Of a DNA stretch of 14,832 nt, positions 12,995 through 14,832 are shown one piece after another. The position numbers were made by a program, and so were the translations under genes. The notes under the pieces are model-generated. The model did not search any database. It was not told the DNA's origin and saw only the letters and a list, made by a program, of their open reading frames with translations. Position 1 is the first letter of the stretch. Each line of letters starts with the position of its first letter. Source of the stretch: DATLYB01 sp964502525 (GTDB taxonomy: Bacteria > Bacteroidota > Bacteroidia > Chitinophagales > CAIOSU01); contig CAZCXH010000124.1 in the NCBI GenBank assembly GCA_964502525.1, positions 1-14,832 on the forward strand, read 5' to 3'.

Positions 12995-14680
12995 TCAGGG
13001 CGGATAGGTCAAAGTAGCGGGAGCCGTCATTTTGATTTGGTAACCCTGGCCGGGAACCATATCTCCGATGGTATTGACATTTAAGGATGGGATATAGGCC
13101 TGCCCGCTGCTGTTTTTCACCAATATTAAATTTGATCCAAGTGAACTCAGGGCGGCAGCGATATCCATGGGCGCGGAGCGCAGGTAGGCGATGATGTTCC
13201 AACCTGAACTCAATGAAATTGGAGCGGATGAATTTGCAGGTGTGCAGCCAAGCGTCAGGGTTGCCGCAGCGCTGGCTTTCACCTTATATCCCGCTTTGAA
13301 GTTCCAATCACCGATAGTATTGATATTCATGGAAGGAATAAAGGCTTGGCCGTTGTTGTTTTTGACAATAATAATGCCGGAGGCAATATCCTGAAAAACA
13401 TCATTCATGTTCGCATCATCGGGAATGATATAACCGGAAATCATATTCCATCCTGCCGCTATATCAATCTTCTGCTGAGGGCAGCATGTGTCTGAATAAA
13501 TGCAACCATTGTTGCAGTCATCATCCGTGCAGGCAATGCTGTCATCGCAGCTAATCATGACATTTGAACAGCCGGTAGTTGTATCGCATCCATCGGTGGT
13601 GCAGGCATTTTGGTCATTGCAATTCAACGAGGCATTAGCACAGGATCCTGCAATGCAGCTATCCATGGTGCAGGCGCTCGCATCATCACATTGGATGTCA
13701 CCAGCGCAGTTGCAGCCTGTTGAACTGAGGATACTCTCCCGGAATCCGCCTGCGTCAAAGAGGGCGCGCATCCGGTCCCTCTGCCCTTGTGTGAACAGGT
13801 TCATGCAGGCATCATCGGAGTAGTCCATATAGTTCTGCACCATGTTTACCGAGCCGCATGAAACGTGCCCGCTGTCGCACCCGCGGTTAGCATCCTCCGC
13901 ATCGGGTGTATCAGCAACCAGGTCGTCCACCCCGCATGGTCCATCACCCCAGATATGAATGAGATTGAGCCAATGTCCTACCTCATGGGTGGTAGTTCTG
14001 CCGAGGTCAAATGGAGCAGTGGCGGTGCCGTTGGTACCGAAATATTTATAATCTATTACAACGCCATCGGTGGATACTGGTCCCGCCCCTGGAAATTGTG
14101 CATATCCCAAAGTGGTTCCGCTGATATCGCAAATCCAGATGTTCAGGTAGTCGGCAGCAGGCCAGGCATTTTTGCCGCCAGCAGAATCAAATTTCACATC
14201 GTCATTTGATGAGAAACTTGCGATCATGGTGGCAGTACGCGTGATTCCATTGGCGGCATTGCCGTTCGGATCCTTGCGCGCAAGGCAAAATTCTATCTCA
14301 GTATCGGCTGACTGGGGCCATGTGCTGTCTGCATCCGCATTCATCCTGCGGAAGTCTTCATTGAGGACCTCGATCTGTGAATATATCTGCGCATCGCTTA
14401 TATTCTCAGAAGCTGAATTATACACCACGTGCACCACCACAGGAATTGTTATAATGCTTCCGATCATTCTTGCGCTTCTGCTCCTGTTGATGGCATTAAC
14501 GGTATGTTGTTCAATTTGCTGCAACTGAGCCGCCCTATTCGGGTTTTGCTGCAACTGCTGACTTAAGTATTGCATGGTGCCGCAATCCCTTTGCTGGGCG
14601 GCTGATGGAAAAACCATGCAGGTCAGCAATGCTGGCATGAATATTTTTTTTACAAATAACACGGAATACCGCATGACCAA
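12995..14680 (-). CDS. Secreted M43 (pappalysin/cytophagalysin-type) metalloprotease with Cys-rich and duplicated C-terminal repeats
   Basis: Predicted 561-residue exported zinc endopeptidase. The signal peptide is in 1-29 (MPALLTCMVFPSAAQ); an alternative start is Met3. Propeptide-like region about 30-75; catalytic domain about 75-320, opening ITIPVVVHVVYN. Zinc site HEVGHWLNLIH (232-242: His232, Glu233, His236, His242); Met-turn NYMDYSDDACMNLF with Met285. The motif position usually Gly in metzincins is Asn239, which is common in Bacteroidota M43 enzymes. Residues about 322-400 are a Cys/Asp-rich region of CTDC-like repeats (CNDQNACTTDGCDTTTGC). The end is a tandem duplicate, 406-479 and 487-558: IAAGWNMISGY.. 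/ LSSGWNIIAYL.., each with NxxGQAxIPSxNxNTIGD. No T9SS sorting domain follows; the protein stops at LTYPP. A stand-alone gene. The repeats are of a kind found in other secreted proteins of the phylum. Confidence 0.88.
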   Translation of the reverse strand: MVMRYSVLFVKKIFMPALLTCMVFPSAAQQRDCGTMQYLSQQLQQNPNRAAQLQQIEQHTVNAINRSRSARMIGSIITIPVVVHVVYNSASENISDAQIYSQIEVLNEDFRRMNADADSTWPQSADTEIEFCLARKDPNGNAANGITRTATMIASFSSNDDVKFDSAGGKNAWPAADYLNIWICDISGTTLGYAQFPGAGPVSTDGVVIDYKYFGTNGTATAPFDLGRTTTHEVGHWLNLIHIWGDGPCGVDDLVADTPDAEDANRGCDSGHVSCGSVNMVQNYMDYSDDACMNLFTQGQRDRMRALFDAGGFRESILSSTGCNCAGDIQCDDASACTMDSCIAGSCANASLNCNDQNACTTDGCDTTTGCSNVMISCDDSIACTDDDCNNGCIYSDTCCPQQKIDIAAGWNMISGYIIPDDANMNDVFQDIASGIIIVKNNNGQAFIPSMNINTIGDWNFKAGYKVKASAAATLTLGCTPANSSAPISLSSGWNIIAYLRSAPMDIAAALSSLGSNLILVKNSSGQAYIPSLNVNTIGDMVPGQGYQIKMTAPATLTYPP

Positions 14681-14695
14681 AGGAAATAATGCAGC

Positions 14696-14703
14696 TAAAG
14701 GTA
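14696..14703 (-). promoter_or_regulatory. Candidate -7 box of the M43 protease gene
   Basis: On the minus strand TACCTTTA matches TAnnTTTG except for the last base. It lies 15 bases before the ATG at 14680, which would give a leader of only a few nucleotides to Met1 or about 15 nt to Met3. Weak support. Confidence 0.3.
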
Positions 14704-14760
14704 ATTAAAAATCGCTCATGTGATTTGCGGTTATCTGAAATTTGATGAAATAATTATCCG

Positions 14761-14814
14761 ATGGAACCAAACGGCAATCTTCCTAAGCCGGACAAGCCGG
14801 AACCAAACAGGTGA
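14761..14814 (+). CDS. Possible 17-residue leader ORF at the right edge, overlapping a GTG start
   Basis: ATG at 14761 opens a short frame, MEPNGNLPKPDKPEPNR, ending at TGA 14812-14814. The stop overlaps GTG at 14811-14813 in another frame (MKQKIPF...), which runs off the window. The DNA has an internal direct repeat GGAACCAAAC (14763-14772, 14799-14808) that makes the peptide Pro/Lys/Glu-rich. It may be a real short peptide, the N-terminus of a frameshifted gene, or chance. The true gene cannot be judged without the sequence to the right. Confidence 0.25.
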   Translation: MEPNGNLPKPDKPEPNR

Positions 14815-14832
14815 AACAAAAAATTCCGTTCT

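Noticed and set aside
13688..13986. Asn instead of Gly in the M43 zinc motif (HEVGHWLNLIH) as a damaged active site
   Set aside because: All three His ligands, the catalytic Glu and the Met-turn are present, and Asn here is usual in Bacteroidota M43 proteases.

Overview
The window looks like chromosomal DNA of a member of the Bacteroidota, probably an environmental lineage near the Chitinophagales/Sphingobacteriales. Three things support this. Two secreted proteins carry C-terminal domains of the type IX secretion (Por) type. Several genes have upstream boxes fitting the Bacteroidota -7 consensus TAnnTTTG and lack Shine-Dalgarno motifs. The gene families (GyrA with a QGRGGRG box, M43 protease with HEVGHWLNLIH, dockerin/cohesin-bearing secreted proteins, KilA-N next to a PLD-like helicase) are typical of the phylum. 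No rRNA, tRNA or CRISPR array was seen.

Layout. Positions 1-600 hold no intact gene: an array of small perfect hairpins surrounds the C-terminal stub of an IS200/IS605-like (Y1/REP-type) transposase (273-368). A 7-bp tandem repeat (13 uninterrupted copies, 641-731) ends one base before the gyrA start codon. gyrA (733-3252) is complete and has glycine at the position of E. coli GyrA Ser83. After it come an inverted-repeat element (3260-3345) and a second, related 7-bp array (3357-3384). Next is a TPR-repeat secreted protein (3455-4654) with a terminator, convergent with a T9SS-secreted GH5 glycoside hydrolase (4766-6064, minus).

Positions 6061-7274 are a decayed accessory island, all on the minus strand: a 61-residue fragment of unknown origin, a repeat-rich spacer, a PLD-like-domain helicase reduced to about 127 codons by a large in-frame deletion plus a 1-base frameshift, and a KilA-N protein truncated after its KilA-N domain. 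The island overlaps intact neighbours by 4 bp at each end. The KilA-N fragment contains a perfect 26-bp palindrome.

Upstream (minus strand) is a probable two-gene operon: a PD40/TolB-like beta-propeller exported protein (10399-11346) and a 1039-residue secreted amidase with PPC-like, CARDB, cohesin, dockerin, cohesin and T9SS sorting regions (7271-10390). The plus strand then carries a DUF302 protein (11691-12077) and a CopD-like four-helix membrane protein (12182-12652). The last gene (minus) is an M43 metalloprotease with Cys-rich CTDC-like repeats and a duplicated C-terminal domain (12995-14680). A possible new plus-strand gene begins at the right edge.

Together the intact genes are one housekeeping gene plus a set of exported polymer-degrading or envelope enzymes (cellulase-type, peptidoglycan amidase, protease). 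The accessory part is a relic of a restriction/defence-type locus, not a working system.
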